DNA from: Arthrobacter sp. Leaf337
GTDB lineage: Bacteria > Actinomycetota > Actinomycetes > Actinomycetales > Micrococcaceae
Assembly: GCF_001423745.1 (NCBI RefSeq)
Contig: NZ_LMPC01000029.1
Coordinates: 168,089 to 232,088 of the forward strand
Direction of reading: 5' to 3'
DNA length: 64,000 bases
Shown: piece by piece, positions 51,242 through 60,443 of the stretch
Layout of the letters: every line of letters starts with the position of its first letter
Position numbering within the stretch: the first letter of the stretch is position 1
Made by a program: the position numbers and the translations under genes
Notes under the pieces: generated by a model
Databases searched by the model: none
Seen by the model: only the letters and a program-made list of their open reading frames with translations
Told to the model about the DNA's origin: nothing

Positions 51242-52831
51242 TTACCGGCCGATCCCGGTGATGGCCACCATCACCGGGACGATGCCGATGATGAGGAGCG
51301 CTCCAGCGACGTCGAAGACCAGCCCCGTGCGGATCATCCTGATGATGGGCACCGCGCCGGAACCGTAGACGATCGCGTTTTGCGGTGTTGAGACAGGCAG
51401 CATAAATCCGAAGGAGGCGGCGAAGGTGGCGGCCAGTGCAGGCACGAACGGATCGAGCCCCATGGCGGTGCACAACGGAATGACGATGGGCACCACCACC
51501 GCCGCGGATGCTGTGTTGCTGGTCGTCTCCGAAATGAGGACGGCCAAAACGGCGGAGAAGGCCGTAACCGCGACCACGTTGGTGACGTTCAGGTTCCGGG
51601 AGGCTGCGGTGCCGATGGTCTCCGCCAGCCCGGTGGCGGCGAGGAGCGAGCCGAAAATGATGCCGGTGCCGAAGAGGATGATAGTGCCCCAGTCGATCCG
51701 GGCGGCGTCCGACCAGTTAAGCGTGGCCCGGCGTTCTTTCCAGTTCGTGGGCAGGATGAAGAGCAGGGACGCCCCCAGAACGGCCACTATGCCTTCGTCC
51801 AGCCGGTCGTCCAGCAGAACGTAGATATCGGAGTCCGTCCCTGTGACAAGCCCGGCTGCGGCCGGAAGCAGCCAGAGCGAGACCGTGAAACCGAAGGCGA
51901 TCAGGGTGTTTACTTCAGCCCTGGACATCCTGCCGTGGGCGGTCCGCTGTTCGCGGATGTACTCCTCGACGCCCTCGATGCGGCGGACCTCCGGCCTGTT
52001 GAGCAGGAACATGACCAGGGCCAGGACCACGAACATGGCCAGGCAGAGCGGGGCTGCGGCGGCAGTCCACTGGGCGAAGGAAATGCGTTCCCCGGTGGCC
52101 TCCTCGATGAGTCCCCGGCCGATGAGGTTGGGCGGCGAACCGACCGGTGTGAGCAGGCCCCCGACGCTGGCGCCGTAGGCCAGCATCAGCATCAATGCCG
52201 CACCGACCCGCAAGCGCAGCGGATCAAAGTCCGCGCTGACGCTGCCGCGGTCCTGCATCAGTTGGCCGATGACCGCGAGGATGCCGAGGGCCGTGGGCAT
52301 CAGCATTGCGACAGTCGCCGTGTTGGACACGAACGCCGACAGCAGGCAGGTGATGACCCCGAAGGCGATGATCACGCGGTAGGTGGACGTGGCCACGCCG
52401 GGAAGGGAGAGCACAGCGAAGGCAAGCCGCTGCGCGATGCCGTGTTTGAGCATCGCCTGGGCGAGGATGAACGCACCGATGAAGGTGAAGATCGTCGTCG
52501 ACCCGAACGGGGCCAGGACGTCAGCAGCCGGAGCAACGCCGAGTATCACCACGGCGGCCACTCCCAGCAGACCTCCCACCGGGATGGGGACGGGTTCACA
52601 GATCCAGAGGACGATCACACCGAGCAGAACCGCAGCCAGAAGCTGCTGTGTCCGGTCCATCGTCATGGGAAGGATCGCGAAGGTGATCGCGGCAGCAGGG
52701 GCGAGGAAGAATCCCAGGGTTTGCCGTGCCCGCTCAAACTTCTCTTCCTTGGGGGAAAGCTTCTGCTCGCTTAGGCTTCGGAACGTCTTTCCGCCGAGCA
52801 GGGCGGCGCGGACGTCGGTTCGTTCGGTCAT
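51242..52831 (-). CDS. DASS/SLC13-family anion symporter
   Basis: The 529-residue membrane protein has about eleven transmembrane segments and the DASS substrate-loop signatures: SAFVSNTATVAMLMPTALG in the first half and SETTSNTASAAVVVPIVIPL in the second (both SNT motifs). The motif GGLLTPVGSPPNLIGRG and the end signature FGFMLPVSTPQNAIVYGSG are also typical. It would move a di- or tricarboxylate or sulfate with Na+. The ATG at 52831 shares one base with the stop of the 2-hydroxyacid dehydrogenase gene (TGATG), so transport and dehydrogenase are linked. Confidence 0.88.
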   Translation of the reverse strand: MTERTDVRAALLGGKTFRSLSEQKLSPKEEKFERARQTLGFFLAPAAAITFAILPMTMDRTQQLLAAVLLGVIVLWICEPVPIPVGGLLGVAAVVILGVAPAADVLAPFGSTTIFTFIGAFILAQAMLKHGIAQRLAFAVLSLPGVATSTYRVIIAFGVITCLLSAFVSNTATVAMLMPTALGILAVIGQLMQDRGSVSADFDPLRLRVGAALMLMLAYGASVGGLLTPVGSPPNLIGRGLIEEATGERISFAQWTAAAAPLCLAMFVVLALVMFLLNRPEVRRIEGVEEYIREQRTAHGRMSRAEVNTLIAFGFTVSLWLLPAAAGLVTGTDSDIYVLLDDRLDEGIVAVLGASLLFILPTNWKERRATLNWSDAARIDWGTIILFGTGIIFGSLLAATGLAETIGTAASRNLNVTNVVAVTAFSAVLAVLISETTSNTASAAVVVPIVIPLCTAMGLDPFVPALAATFAASFGFMLPVSTPQNAIVYGSGAVPIIRMIRTGLVFDVAGALLIIGIVPVMVAITGIGR

Positions 52832-53793
52832 CAGCGGTGCAGGGCAGTAAGCAGCCGGGCGGGGCTCCCCCGGAGCCACGCCTTGACGTCTTCGAACGCG
52901 CCGCCGTAGAACTCCCGGTAGCTTTGCTCCGTGACGTAGCCCAAATGCGGCGTCAGGACAGTCCGTGGTGCGGATAGGAGCCGGTGGTCCGCAGGCAGCG
53001 GTTCGAGGTCGTAGACATCAAGGGCCGCTCCGGCGAGCCAGCCTTCGTGCAGTCCCCGGATGAGGGCGTCTTCGTCGACCAGGGGCCCGCGGGAGGTGTT
53101 GACCAGCACGCCCCGGGCCCCCAGGAGACGGAGTTCCTCTTCCCCGACGACGCCGCGCGAGCGTTCCGAAAGCCGCACATGCACCGACACCACATCCGCC
53201 TCCCGGAAAAGTGCGTCTTTGCTGACCCTCCTGGCTCCCGCCTCGGCGGCCGCGTCGGCCGTGAGGTTGGGGCTCCATGCGATGACGTCCATGCCGAATG
53301 CCTGTCCATAGGCGGCGACGCGGCGACCGATCTTGCCCAGGCCCAGAACCCCCAGGGTCTTGCCTGCGAGCTCAAAACCGACGGTGGACTGCCAGTGACC
53401 GTCCCGCAGGCGCCGGTCCTCAAGCGGTATGCTGCGGGCAAGCGCGAGCAACAGGCCCCACGTCAGTTCCGGGGCCGCGGTGGGAGAGCCGCCGGTCCCG
53501 CACACGGCAATGCCCAGCTCCTCCGCCGCCGGAACGTCAATGGACTGATTGGCCATCCCGGTGGTCACCAGCAGTTTGAGTCCGGATAGTTGCGCCAGCC
53601 GATCACGACCGAAGGCGGTCCGTTCCCGCATGGCGATGATGATGTCGAACCCGCGCAGGCTGGCGACAACGTCGGCGTCGTCCTTCAGGTGCCGGTCGAA
53701 GAAGGTGACGCTGACGCCGTCGGCGGCAAGCTGCTCCCACGGCGCGTAATCCCGGGCCACAGACTGGTAATCGTCCAGGATGGCGAGGCGCAT
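52831..53793 (-). CDS. D-2-hydroxyacid dehydrogenase family protein
   Basis: The 320-residue NAD(P)-dependent enzyme has the Rossmann motif GVLGLGKIGRRVAAYGQAFG and the three catalytic residues in place: Arg in NTSRGPLVDE, Glu in DLEPLP and His in TPHLGYV. The family covers glycerate/hydroxypyruvate, glyoxylate and other 2-oxoacid reductases. Being coupled to an anion symporter and close to the tartrate/glycerate genes, it may reduce or oxidise a related hydroxyacid; the exact substrate is unknown. It starts the two-gene minus-strand unit. Confidence 0.87.
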   Translation of the reverse strand: MRLAILDDYQSVARDYAPWEQLAADGVSVTFFDRHLKDDADVVASLRGFDIIIAMRERTAFGRDRLAQLSGLKLLVTTGMANQSIDVPAAEELGIAVCGTGGSPTAAPELTWGLLLALARSIPLEDRRLRDGHWQSTVGFELAGKTLGVLGLGKIGRRVAAYGQAFGMDVIAWSPNLTADAAAEAGARRVSKDALFREADVVSVHVRLSERSRGVVGEEELRLLGARGVLVNTSRGPLVDEDALIRGLHEGWLAGAALDVYDLEPLPADHRLLSAPRTVLTPHLGYVTEQSYREFYGGAFEDVKAWLRGSPARLLTALHR

Positions 53794-53851
53794 GGGGGAA
53801 TCCTTCGGTGTAGGCAGCGTGCAGTCACTGCTGTCAGGCTACCGTTTCTGA

Positions 53852-54736
53852 TCATCCGGCCGGCGGTTTGGCTGGCGAGGGTTCACTGGTGTTGCTGTTG
53901 GTGGTGCTCCAGCTGGCGAGAAAGTCCAGTTGATCCTGGGCATGGCTGCCGGCCTCCGCGGTGTAAGCGATCAGTGTCAGCCCTTCGCCGGGGAGCTCGA
54001 GGGCGTCGCCGGTGAGTTCGATGTCGCCGACCAGCGGGTTGTGCATGGTTTTCCGGGCTGTGCGGTGGAAGCGGACGTTGTGCCGGGCCCATCGCGTGGA
54101 GAACTCGGTGCTGCCGGCGGCGAGGTCCCCGATGAGGTGGTTAAGAGCCCGGTCGCGCGGGCTGCGGCCGGATTCGGCGCGCATGGCCGCGGCGAAGTCG
54201 TCGGCGAGAGTTTCCCAGTCAACGAAGAACTCGCGGGAACGCGGGTCCAGGAACATAAACCGTGCCAGGTTCATTGGCAGTGTGGTTGGGCTGAGGATGT
54301 TCGAGTACAGGGCGAAGCAGAGGCTGTTGGCGGCCACCACGTCCATACGGGCATTGCGGACATAGGCGGGCGTTCCGGTCATCCCGGCCAGGAGCCTTTC
54401 GATGCTGGGACGCACTTCAGTCCGTGCCCTGCGGGCGCCGGACGACGGGGCCGGGGCGGCGCCTTTGGCCAGGTCGTACAGGTGAGCGCGTTCGGCCTCG
54501 TCGAGTTGCAGGGCGCGGGAGAGGGAGTCGAGAACGGACTCGGACACTCCCCGCAGGTTTCCCCGTTCGAGACGGGCGTAGTACTCCGTACTCACTCCGG
54601 CGAGCATGGCCACTTCCTCGCGCTTGAGTCCGGCCACCCTTCTGGTTCCCCCGTACGCGGGCAGCCCCGCCTGGGCCGGGGTGATGTGCGACCGCCGGCT
54701 CATGAGGAACTCGCGGACGTCGTTCGTGTTGTCCAT
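53852..54736 (-). CDS. XRE-family regulator with MmyB-like ligand domain
   Basis: The 294-residue protein has an N-terminal XRE helix-turn-helix (about 35-85, GLKREEVAMLAGVSTEYYARLERG) and a C-terminal MmyB-like PAS-related domain (about 105-275, TPAYVRNARMDVVAANSL and FVDWETLADDF). Such proteins may bind fatty acids or other small ligands and usually control a neighbouring dehydrogenase or reductase. It diverges from the cupin-reductase-flavodoxin operon with 131 bp between starts, including a 13-bp palindrome. It is therefore the likely regulator of that operon. Confidence 0.9.
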   Translation of the reverse strand: MDNTNDVREFLMSRRSHITPAQAGLPAYGGTRRVAGLKREEVAMLAGVSTEYYARLERGNLRGVSESVLDSLSRALQLDEAERAHLYDLAKGAAPAPSSGARRARTEVRPSIERLLAGMTGTPAYVRNARMDVVAANSLCFALYSNILSPTTLPMNLARFMFLDPRSREFFVDWETLADDFAAAMRAESGRSPRDRALNHLIGDLAAGSTEFSTRWARHNVRFHRTARKTMHNPLVGDIELTGDALELPGEGLTLIAYTAEAGSHAQDQLDFLASWSTTNSNTSEPSPAKPPAG

Positions 54737-54772
54737 GGCTCTACGCTACGGCGCGAAGGGCCGCCCTAACAG

Positions 54773-54785
54773 GTACTGCCAGTAC
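54773..54785. promoter_or_regulatory. 13-bp palindrome, candidate XRE operator
   Basis: GTACTG-C-CAGTAC (54773-54785) is a perfect palindrome 37 bp upstream of the XRE gene's ATG and 83 bp before the cupin start. Position and symmetry suit control of both divergent units. Confidence 0.55.
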
Positions 54786-54867
54786 ACCGCACGGCAGACA
54801 CTCCCACGGCAGCAAAGGGGCTGGTTTTCTTGAATAAGAACCCTGACGCCTCACCAAGGAGCACACC

Positions 54868-55311
54868 GTGCAACTCGCAGTTCCCGGGCCCACTTCCAAG
54901 GGGCCGGCCGAAAAATTCACCGGCGACGTCTACCTCAACTCGCTGCACGCCGGCGAACAGCCCTCACGCCTGATATCGGCCATGGTGCGGTTTACTCCCG
55001 GAGCCCGCACACACTGGCACTCGCACCCCGTCGGCCAGACTTTGCACTGTACCGACGGCATGGGACTGGTGGCGAACCGTGACGGTGAGATCATCCTCCT
55101 GAGTGCCGGAGACACCGTGCACACCCCGGCCGGGGAGGAACACTGGCACGGCGCGACGCAGGACAGCTTGATGTGCCACCTTGCCCTGGTCGAACACGAA
55201 GCCGGACAAACCGCGACGTGGCTCGAACCTGTTACCGAGCACGAATACCGCGCCGCCCACTCCAATACGCACCCTCTAACCCCACCGAACAACGCTAAGG
55301 AAACTCAGTGA
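54868..55311 (+). CDS. cupin-domain protein
   Basis: The 147-residue protein is a single-domain cupin. Motif 1, [21 protein letters not shown], holds the metal-binding His residues, and motif 2, [13 protein letters not shown], the further His. This group (COG1917, carboxymuconolactone-decarboxylase-associated cupins) often sits beside reductases; substrates are mostly unknown. Start GTG at 54868 has AAGGAG 7 nt upstream. It overlaps the aldo/keto reductase by GTGA. Confidence 0.87.
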   Translation: MQLAVPGPTSKGPAEKFTGDVYLNSLHAGEQPSRLISAMVRFTPGARTHWHSHPVGQTLHCTDGMGLVANRDGEIILLSAGDTVHTPAGEEHWHGATQDSLMCHLALVEHEAGQTATWLEPVTEHEYRAAHSNTHPLTPPNNAKETQ

Positions 55312-56165
55312 AAAGTGTCACTCTCAACAACGGCGTCGAAATGCCGATCCTGGGCTTTGGTGTCTTCCAGATCCCCGATGAGGAAACCCAGGCCGCGGTC
55401 GAAGCGGCCCTGGCCGCCGGATACCGGCACCTGGACACCGCCGCGTCCTACGGCAACGAAGCAGCCGTCGGAGCTGCCATCAAAGCCAGCGGCATCGCCC
55501 GCGAGGAACTGTTCATCACTACTAAACTCTGGATCCAGCACGCACCTACGGGCAGCGTCTATGACGACAGCAAGCGCTCCTTTGATAACTCGCTTCATCG
55601 GCTGGGCGTGGATTACTTGGACCTCTACCTGATCCACCAGCCCTTTGGGGACTACTACAGCGAATGGCGCGCCATGCAGGACCTGAACAAGGAAGGCCTG
55701 GCCCGGGCCATTGGTGTCTCAAATTTCCATTCCGACCGGCTGGTGGACCTGATCGACCACAACGAGATCGTTCCGGCCGTGAACCAGATCGAAACCCACC
55801 CGTTCCACCAGCGGGCCGCCGATCAGGAGCTGATGCGCGAACGCGGCGTGCAGATCGAATCCTGGGGGCCGTTCGCCGAAGGCAGGAACAACCTCTTCAC
55901 CGATCCTGTCCTCAGCGCCGTCGCCGCCGACCACGGCAAGTCCGTCGCGCAAGTGGTGCTGCGCTGGCTCATCCAACGCGACGTCGTCGTCATCCCCAAA
56001 TCCGTCCGGCCGGAGCGCATGGCCCAGAACTTCGACGTCTTCGGCTTCACCCTTACCGATGAGCAGATGAGCCGGATCACCGCCCTGGATACCGGCGCCA
56101 GCCTCTTCTTCGACCACCGGGACCCCGCCATGGTCAGTTGGCTCGGCGGCCGCCGGTACAGCTAG
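55308..56165 (+). CDS. aldo/keto reductase
   Basis: The 285-residue cytoplasmic enzyme has the AKR catalytic tetrad: Asp and Tyr in [11 protein letters not shown], Lys in FITTKLW and His in LYLIHQPFG. The NADPH-binding end [18 protein letters not shown] is intact, as in AKR5-type 2,5-diketogluconate/methylglyoxal reductases. AAGGAAACTCA before the GTG at 55308 is a fair ribosome site. It is the middle gene of the cupin-AKR-flavodoxin operon under the divergent XRE gene. Confidence 0.9.
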   Translation: MKSVTLNNGVEMPILGFGVFQIPDEETQAAVEAALAAGYRHLDTAASYGNEAAVGAAIKASGIAREELFITTKLWIQHAPTGSVYDDSKRSFDNSLHRLGVDYLDLYLIHQPFGDYYSEWRAMQDLNKEGLARAIGVSNFHSDRLVDLIDHNEIVPAVNQIETHPFHQRAADQELMRERGVQIESWGPFAEGRNNLFTDPVLSAVAADHGKSVAQVVLRWLIQRDVVVIPKSVRPERMAQNFDVFGFTLTDEQMSRITALDTGASLFFDHRDPAMVSWLGGRRYS

Positions 56166-56177
56166 CGCAGGACACCC

Positions 56178-56894
56178 TTGACCACCCCTCTGTTGAGCAT
56201 CAGCCGGCGGTCCGCCCTTCGCGGGGCGGCCGCCGGCCTGACCGGTGCCCTGCTGACTGCTGGAGCAGCAGGCTGCACACCAGGAAGAGACAACACCGTG
56301 GCCTCCACGCCTTCTCCGGCGCCAGCCGGTCCCCCACAGAGCAGCCGGCGCATACTGCTGGCTTACTTCTCCCGGGCAGGCGAGAACTACTACTACGGAG
56401 GCCGTACCAACCTCGACGTCGGCAACACCGAAGTGCTCGCCGGCATGATCAGCGCGCTGGTTCCCTGCGACGTGCACCGCATCGAGGCGGCAGAGCCCTA
56501 CCCGGACGGGTACGACGCCACCGTGGCCCGGAACGTCCGCGAACAAAATGGGGACGCCCGTCCCGCCATCGCCAACCCCCTGCCCGCCATCGACCAGTAC
56601 GGCTCGGTCATCCTGGCCAGCGGGATCTGGAACGTCAGGGCACCGATGATCATGGCCACGTTCACCGAAAGCTACGACTTCACCGGCAAGACTGTTTTCC
56701 CCGTCACCACCCATGCCATGAGCGGACTCGGCACCGCCGCCCGTGACTATGCGGAGTCCTGCCCTGGTGCGACGATCGCTGAAGGCCTCGCGGTGAAAGG
56801 CGAGGAAGTGCGCGATGCAGCAGCTGACATAGAGTCCTGGCTACACGCCACGGGCCTCCTTACATGGTCAGATAGCTCCGGGGCCGGCACCTAG
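56178..56894 (+). CDS. exported flavodoxin-like lipoprotein
   Basis: The 238-residue product has an N-terminal Arg-Arg signal (SRRSALRGAAAGLTGALLTAG) ending in a lipobox AGAAGC with the lipidated Cys near residue 34. The twin-Arg suggests Tat export, which would suit a pre-folded flavoprotein. From about residue 58 a flavodoxin_4-type domain begins (RRILLAYFSRAGENYYYGG). It would carry FMN on the outer membrane face, which is unusual for flavodoxins. The start is a TTG at 56178 with AGGA upstream. It lies 12 bp after the reductase gene. Confidence 0.85.
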   Translation: MTTPLLSISRRSALRGAAAGLTGALLTAGAAGCTPGRDNTVASTPSPAPAGPPQSSRRILLAYFSRAGENYYYGGRTNLDVGNTEVLAGMISALVPCDVHRIEAAEPYPDGYDATVARNVREQNGDARPAIANPLPAIDQYGSVILASGIWNVRAPMIMATFTESYDFTGKTVFPVTTHAMSGLGTAARDYAESCPGATIAEGLAVKGEEVRDAAADIESWLHATGLLTWSDSSGAGT

Positions 56895-56912
56895 GCCGAC
56901 CACGCGAAGGGG

Positions 56913-56935
56913 GCCGGGAAGGAATTCTTCCCGGC
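56913..56935 (+). terminator. hairpin after the cupin-AKR-flavodoxin operon
   Basis: GCCGGGAAG (56913-56921), loop GAATT, CTTCCCGGC (56927-56935) starts 18 bp after the flavodoxin stop. The T-run is weak (CATTGT), so termination may be partial. The remaining bases to about 57119 hold no gene I can support. Confidence 0.55.
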
Positions 56936-57119
56936 ATTGTCCCAGGTCATCCCGAATCTGCTCAGCTGAAGCGGCAGCATCTGCAATTCTCGAAATACGT
57001 ACCCTCTAAACGCCACGACATTTTGCGGCTCCCTTCGAAGTGGTACCCCCCAAAACAAAGTTTCCTCCCGCCCAAAACCATGGTCAACGGCTTCAGATGA
57101 CTCTTCAAAGACCACGGGC

Positions 57120-57145
57120 GGCCCCCGGGTGTGATGCCGGGGGCC
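57120..57145 (-). terminator. GC-rich hairpin after the VOC gene
   Basis: GGCCCCCGG (57120-57128) and CCGGGGGCC (57137-57145) form a 9-bp stem with an 8-nt loop, 11 bp past the stop of the minus-strand VOC gene. The T-tract on that strand is poor (GTGGTCTTTG). Confidence 0.5.
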
Positions 57146-57155
57146 ACAGGTTCGA

Positions 57156-57536
57156 CTATGTGCGCTGGAAGATGTTGAGAATGTTGCCCTCCGTATCCAA
57201 GAACCAGGCCCCCTTGCCTGTCGGCAAGGTAGCGATGCCGTTCTCAGTCTTCAGGCCCGGGAAGTCGTACTCCTCGAAGGTGGCTCCGCGGCCCCGCAGC
57301 TCTTCGACCTCGGCTTCGAGGTTGTCCGTCATCCAGCCCAGCTGGGTGTTCTTTGCGGTGCCCGCGTTGTCGGATTGGTACAGCAGGAAAGCTGTTCCCT
57401 TGCCGCAGCGGAACATCAAATTTTCGGCGTCCATGACCTCCGGATCGTCCAGTCCCACGACGTCCCGATAGAAGTCACGTGCCCGGGCGATGTCCTTGGC
57501 AGGGAGGACCGCAGCGACTTCACTGTCCTTGAGCAT
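57156..57536 (-). CDS. VOC-superfamily (glyoxalase-fold) protein
   Basis: The 126-residue single-domain protein has the paired beta-alpha-beta3 layout of the VOC fold: MLKDSEVAAVLPAKDIARARDFYRDVVGL, then GKGAWFLDTEGNILNIFQ with the C-terminal metal-type Glu/Asp. Function is unknown; related proteins include bleomycin-binding and dioxygenase-like forms. ATG 57536 has TAGGAG 8 nt upstream. It is transcribed alone. Confidence 0.87.
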   Translation of the reverse strand: MLKDSEVAAVLPAKDIARARDFYRDVVGLDDPEVMDAENLMFRCGKGTAFLLYQSDNAGTAKNTQLGWMTDNLEAEVEELRGRGATFEEYDFPGLKTENGIATLPTGKGAWFLDTEGNILNIFQRT

Positions 57537-57750
57537 GTCGAATTCTCCTAGTTTGATGCGATCGAGATGCCCGCCCCGAAGGCGGTGCCTGCGGGGCGGC
57601 TGTGCCGGCTCCCGCCGGCTCCCGGCTGTATTCAATGCTCCGGGACGGTGCCGGGAGGCCTGCGTCGCGGCTAAATAGGCAGCCGGCCCTGGGTCATCCC
57701 AGCGTTCATACCGCCATTATGGCCTCGGATCGCGTTCACGGATATAGCCA

Positions 57751-57796
57751 GGAAAAGGGAGGCCGACGGCGGGCATCACTCCCGTCGTCGGCCTCC
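57751..57796 (-). terminator. rho-independent terminator of the gamma-glutamyltransferase gene
   Basis: A 16-bp stem, 57758-57773 with 57781-57796 (GGAGGCCGACGGCGGG and CCCGTCGTCGGCCTCC, one G-T type pair), has a 7-nt loop. On the minus strand it is followed by TTTT. It lies 13 bp past the stop of the gene. Confidence 0.85.
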
Positions 57797-57809
57797 GGAA
57801 CGGCCGTAC

Positions 57810-59651
57810 TCACCGGGAAGGTTTGACCACCATCGCGGAGCCGCCGCCGCGCCTCACCGGTTCAGCGGCGGCCACCATGCGCCCGTTCGGCTTGAACTCG
57901 ATTGCAGTCGCAGCACCGATTTCCGCTGCCGACGTGAAGGCGTCACCGGATGGCGTGAATTCGTGGCCGAACTCTTTTAGCTGCTCACCGTATGCCTCAA
58001 TAAAACCGGGCTCGGCAGTGACCTTCGCCGTGTTCCGCTGGGCAGCGCGCGGCGCCGCGATGGCCTTCGAGATGTCCATTCCCAGGTCCACCCGGTTCAG
58101 GATGGTCTGCAGGACGGTGGTGATGATGGTCGATCCGCCGGGCGAACCGAGCGCCAGGAACGGATCTCCGTCCTTCAGGATAATGGTGGGAGACATCGAG
58201 GAACGGGGGCGCTTCCCCGGCTGGATGCGGTTCGGATCGTCCTCTTTATACACGGTGGAGAAGTCCGTCAGCTCGTTGTTGAGCAGGAACCCGCGCCCCG
58301 GCACCACGATGCCGGATCCCCCGGTCTGCTCGATGGTGAGGGTGTATTCCACCACGTTGCCCCACTGGTCCGCGACCGTCAGGTTGGTCGTGGAGATGTT
58401 CTCCGTATCCGTCTCAGCGGCGGGCGCCGCAGCGGCGGCCGGGCACGCGCCGTCGTACGAGGAGATGTCCCCCGGGTCGACGGGCTTCAAAGCCGCCTTC
58501 GCCGGGTTGATCCGGCACGAGCGCTCCTTGCCGAACACCGGGTCCGTGAGCTCGTCGGTGGGGACGTCCACAAAGGCGGGGTCGCCCACGTACTTGGCCC
58601 GGTCGGCAAAGGCGAGGGCACTTGCCTCAAGGTAGTGGTGCAGGGCAGCCGTATTCTTGCCGTTGGCGTTGCCCGGCTCCGCAAGGTTGAAGGGCTCCAG
58701 GATGTTCAACGCCTCGCCCACGGTGGTGCCACCGCTGCTCGAGGGCGCCATGCCGTACACGTCCAGGCCCCGGTACTCCACGTGCGTAGGATCCTGGTCC
58801 AGGGCTTCGTAGGCGGCCAGGTCCTTCGTCGTCATGTGGCCGACCGGGACGGGCAGCGTCGTGGTGGCGGTCTTCGGGGGTGCCTTCACTGCAGCGACGA
58901 TCTCGTCCGCCACCGGGCCTTCGTAGAAGCCATCCGTGCCCTCCTCTGCAAGGAGCTCGTACGTCGCGGCCAGGTCCGGGTTCTGGAAGACACTGCCGAC
59001 GGCGGGGGCGTCGCCGCCGGGGAGGAAGAGGCTGCTCGTGGACGTAAACGCCGCAAAGCGCTTCTCGTTGTCGAGGGTCTGCTGGCGGAACGTCTCGTCC
59101 ACCACGAAGCCGCGGGTGGCGACGTCGATGGCCGGCTCGAGGGCCTCGCCAAGGTCCAGGGTGCCCCAGCGTTCGAGGGCGCGCTCCCAGGTGGCGGGCG
59201 TGCCGGGGACTCCGACGGAGACGCCGCTGGTGACGAGCTCGGGGGTGAAGGGGTAGGGCTTGCCGGTCGCGGGGTCGATGAACGCGTCGTTGGGCATCTT
59301 CGCAGGTGCGGTTTCCCGGCCGTCGATGGTGCCTACTTCACCGGTCTTCGCGTCGTAGAAGACGAAGTAGCCGCCCCCGCCGATTCCTGCACTGTAGGGC
59401 TCGGTCACGCCCAGCGTCGCGGCCGCGGCGACGGCGGCATCCGCGGCATTGCCGCCCTTGCTGAGGACCTCGATTGCCGCCGCGGAGGCGTCCGGGTCAA
59501 CGGTGCTGACCGCGCCGCCGTAGCCGGTGGCGGTGGGCTCCTTCTTAATTTCCCGCGGATCAGCGAACGCAGGGTTCATGACGGCGCCGCCCGTCACGCT
59601 CATGGCCAGGGCCGCCGTGAGGGCGGCAATTCGACGTCTCACCTTAGGCAT
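57810..59651 (-). CDS. ggt: secreted gamma-glutamyltransferase
   Basis: The 613-residue protein has a Sec signal peptide (about 1-30, cleavage near AFA-DP). It is processed before the catalytic Thr in the region NISTTNLTVADQWGN, giving a large and a small subunit. The substrate-binding PSSSGGTT and GSPGGSTI signatures are intact. It hydrolyses or transfers gamma-glutamyl groups from glutathione or similar peptides outside the membrane. A small palindrome, GACTCCCGAGTC (59655-59666), overlaps its ribosome site. A strong terminator follows. Confidence 0.93.
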   Translation of the reverse strand: MPKVRRRIAALTAALAMSVTGGAVMNPAFADPREIKKEPTATGYGGAVSTVDPDASAAAIEVLSKGGNAADAAVAAAATLGVTEPYSAGIGGGGYFVFYDAKTGEVGTIDGRETAPAKMPNDAFIDPATGKPYPFTPELVTSGVSVGVPGTPATWERALERWGTLDLGEALEPAIDVATRGFVVDETFRQQTLDNEKRFAAFTSTSSLFLPGGDAPAVGSVFQNPDLAATYELLAEEGTDGFYEGPVADEIVAAVKAPPKTATTTLPVPVGHMTTKDLAAYEALDQDPTHVEYRGLDVYGMAPSSSGGTTVGEALNILEPFNLAEPGNANGKNTAALHHYLEASALAFADRAKYVGDPAFVDVPTDELTDPVFGKERSCRINPAKAALKPVDPGDISSYDGACPAAAAAPAAETDTENISTTNLTVADQWGNVVEYTLTIEQTGGSGIVVPGRGFLLNNELTDFSTVYKEDDPNRIQPGKRPRSSMSPTIILKDGDPFLALGSPGGSTIITTVLQTILNRVDLGMDISKAIAAPRAAQRNTAKVTAEPGFIEAYGEQLKEFGHEFTPSGDAFTSAAEIGAATAIEFKPNGRMVAAAEPVRRGGGSAMVVKPSR

Positions 59652-59744
59652 GATGACTCCCGAGTCAGGGTGGTGCGGAGTGGGGTGATCGTCACGTTAC
59701 TCCCGCCCGGAGTGACACTCAACACTGAATGGATTGCGCGGCGT

Positions 59745-60443
59745 TCAGCCCCCGATGTGCCACGCGTCGAGGACCACACGGCCACGGGGCGATTCCAGCG
59801 TCGCGGTGAGCGGCGCCTGCTGCACGGCGTCCAGCGGGACGTTCCCGTCAATCGGGTCAGTGTCAACGGCCGGAAGCTGGAGCACGTCGACCGCCTGCCG
59901 CGGGATGCCGCGCAGCGCCAGCTGCCGCAGGGAGAGATCCGTTGGTGGCAGGTGGGCGCACGGGTGTTCCCCTTGCCAGTGGATCAAACTGGGCAGTGCA
60001 CCGGAGCATTCCAGGCGACCGTCCTGGCGGACCGTGATGCGCCACTTCAACAATCCATAGGGCGTCTCCCGCTGTGCTGCGAGCAGCTCGCCCGGGTTGA
60101 GGGCCAGGCTGTCGAGCTCCCGGCATAGCGTCTCGATCTTCTGTGTTCGAGCCACGGCGTGCACCAGCCGGGGTGAGTCGCGGAGGGCGTCGCGCAGTGC
60201 GGGGTGGTCGAGCCCGAACCAGCGCGCCCTCCCCGGCGCCGGAGCATCGGGATCGATCGCGATGACCTCGAGGTAGCAGTCGGGGAAGCTCTCGCTGCTG
60301 ATGGCCATCACTTGGTTGTGCGTGCCCATAAACGCGTGCTTGCCGCCGCCCGCGGGCCGGACGCCGAACGTGGCTGCGCACCACGCCGCACCTTGTTCCA
60401 GCGAATCTGCGGCGATGACCAGGTGGTCGATGCGGGCGTTCAC
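59745..60443 (-). CDS. VOC family protein, Glyoxalase_3 type
   Basis: The 232-residue protein begins MNARIDHLVIAADSLEQGAAWCAATFGV, the usual start of the glyoxalase-like (Glyoxalase_3) group, with HAFMGTHNQVMAI next. This group is common in actinobacteria and has no proven reaction. Its start overlaps the stop of the MFS transporter gene by ATGA, so it is translated with it, suggesting a role linked to the exported or imported compound. Confidence 0.83.
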   Translation of the reverse strand: MNARIDHLVIAADSLEQGAAWCAATFGVRPAGGGKHAFMGTHNQVMAISSESFPDCYLEVIAIDPDAPAPGRARWFGLDHPALRDALRDSPRLVHAVARTQKIETLCRELDSLALNPGELLAAQRETPYGLLKWRITVRQDGRLECSGALPSLIHWQGEHPCAHLPPTDLSLRQLALRGIPRQAVDVLQLPAVDTDPIDGNVPLDAVQQAPLTATLESPRGRVVLDAWHIGG

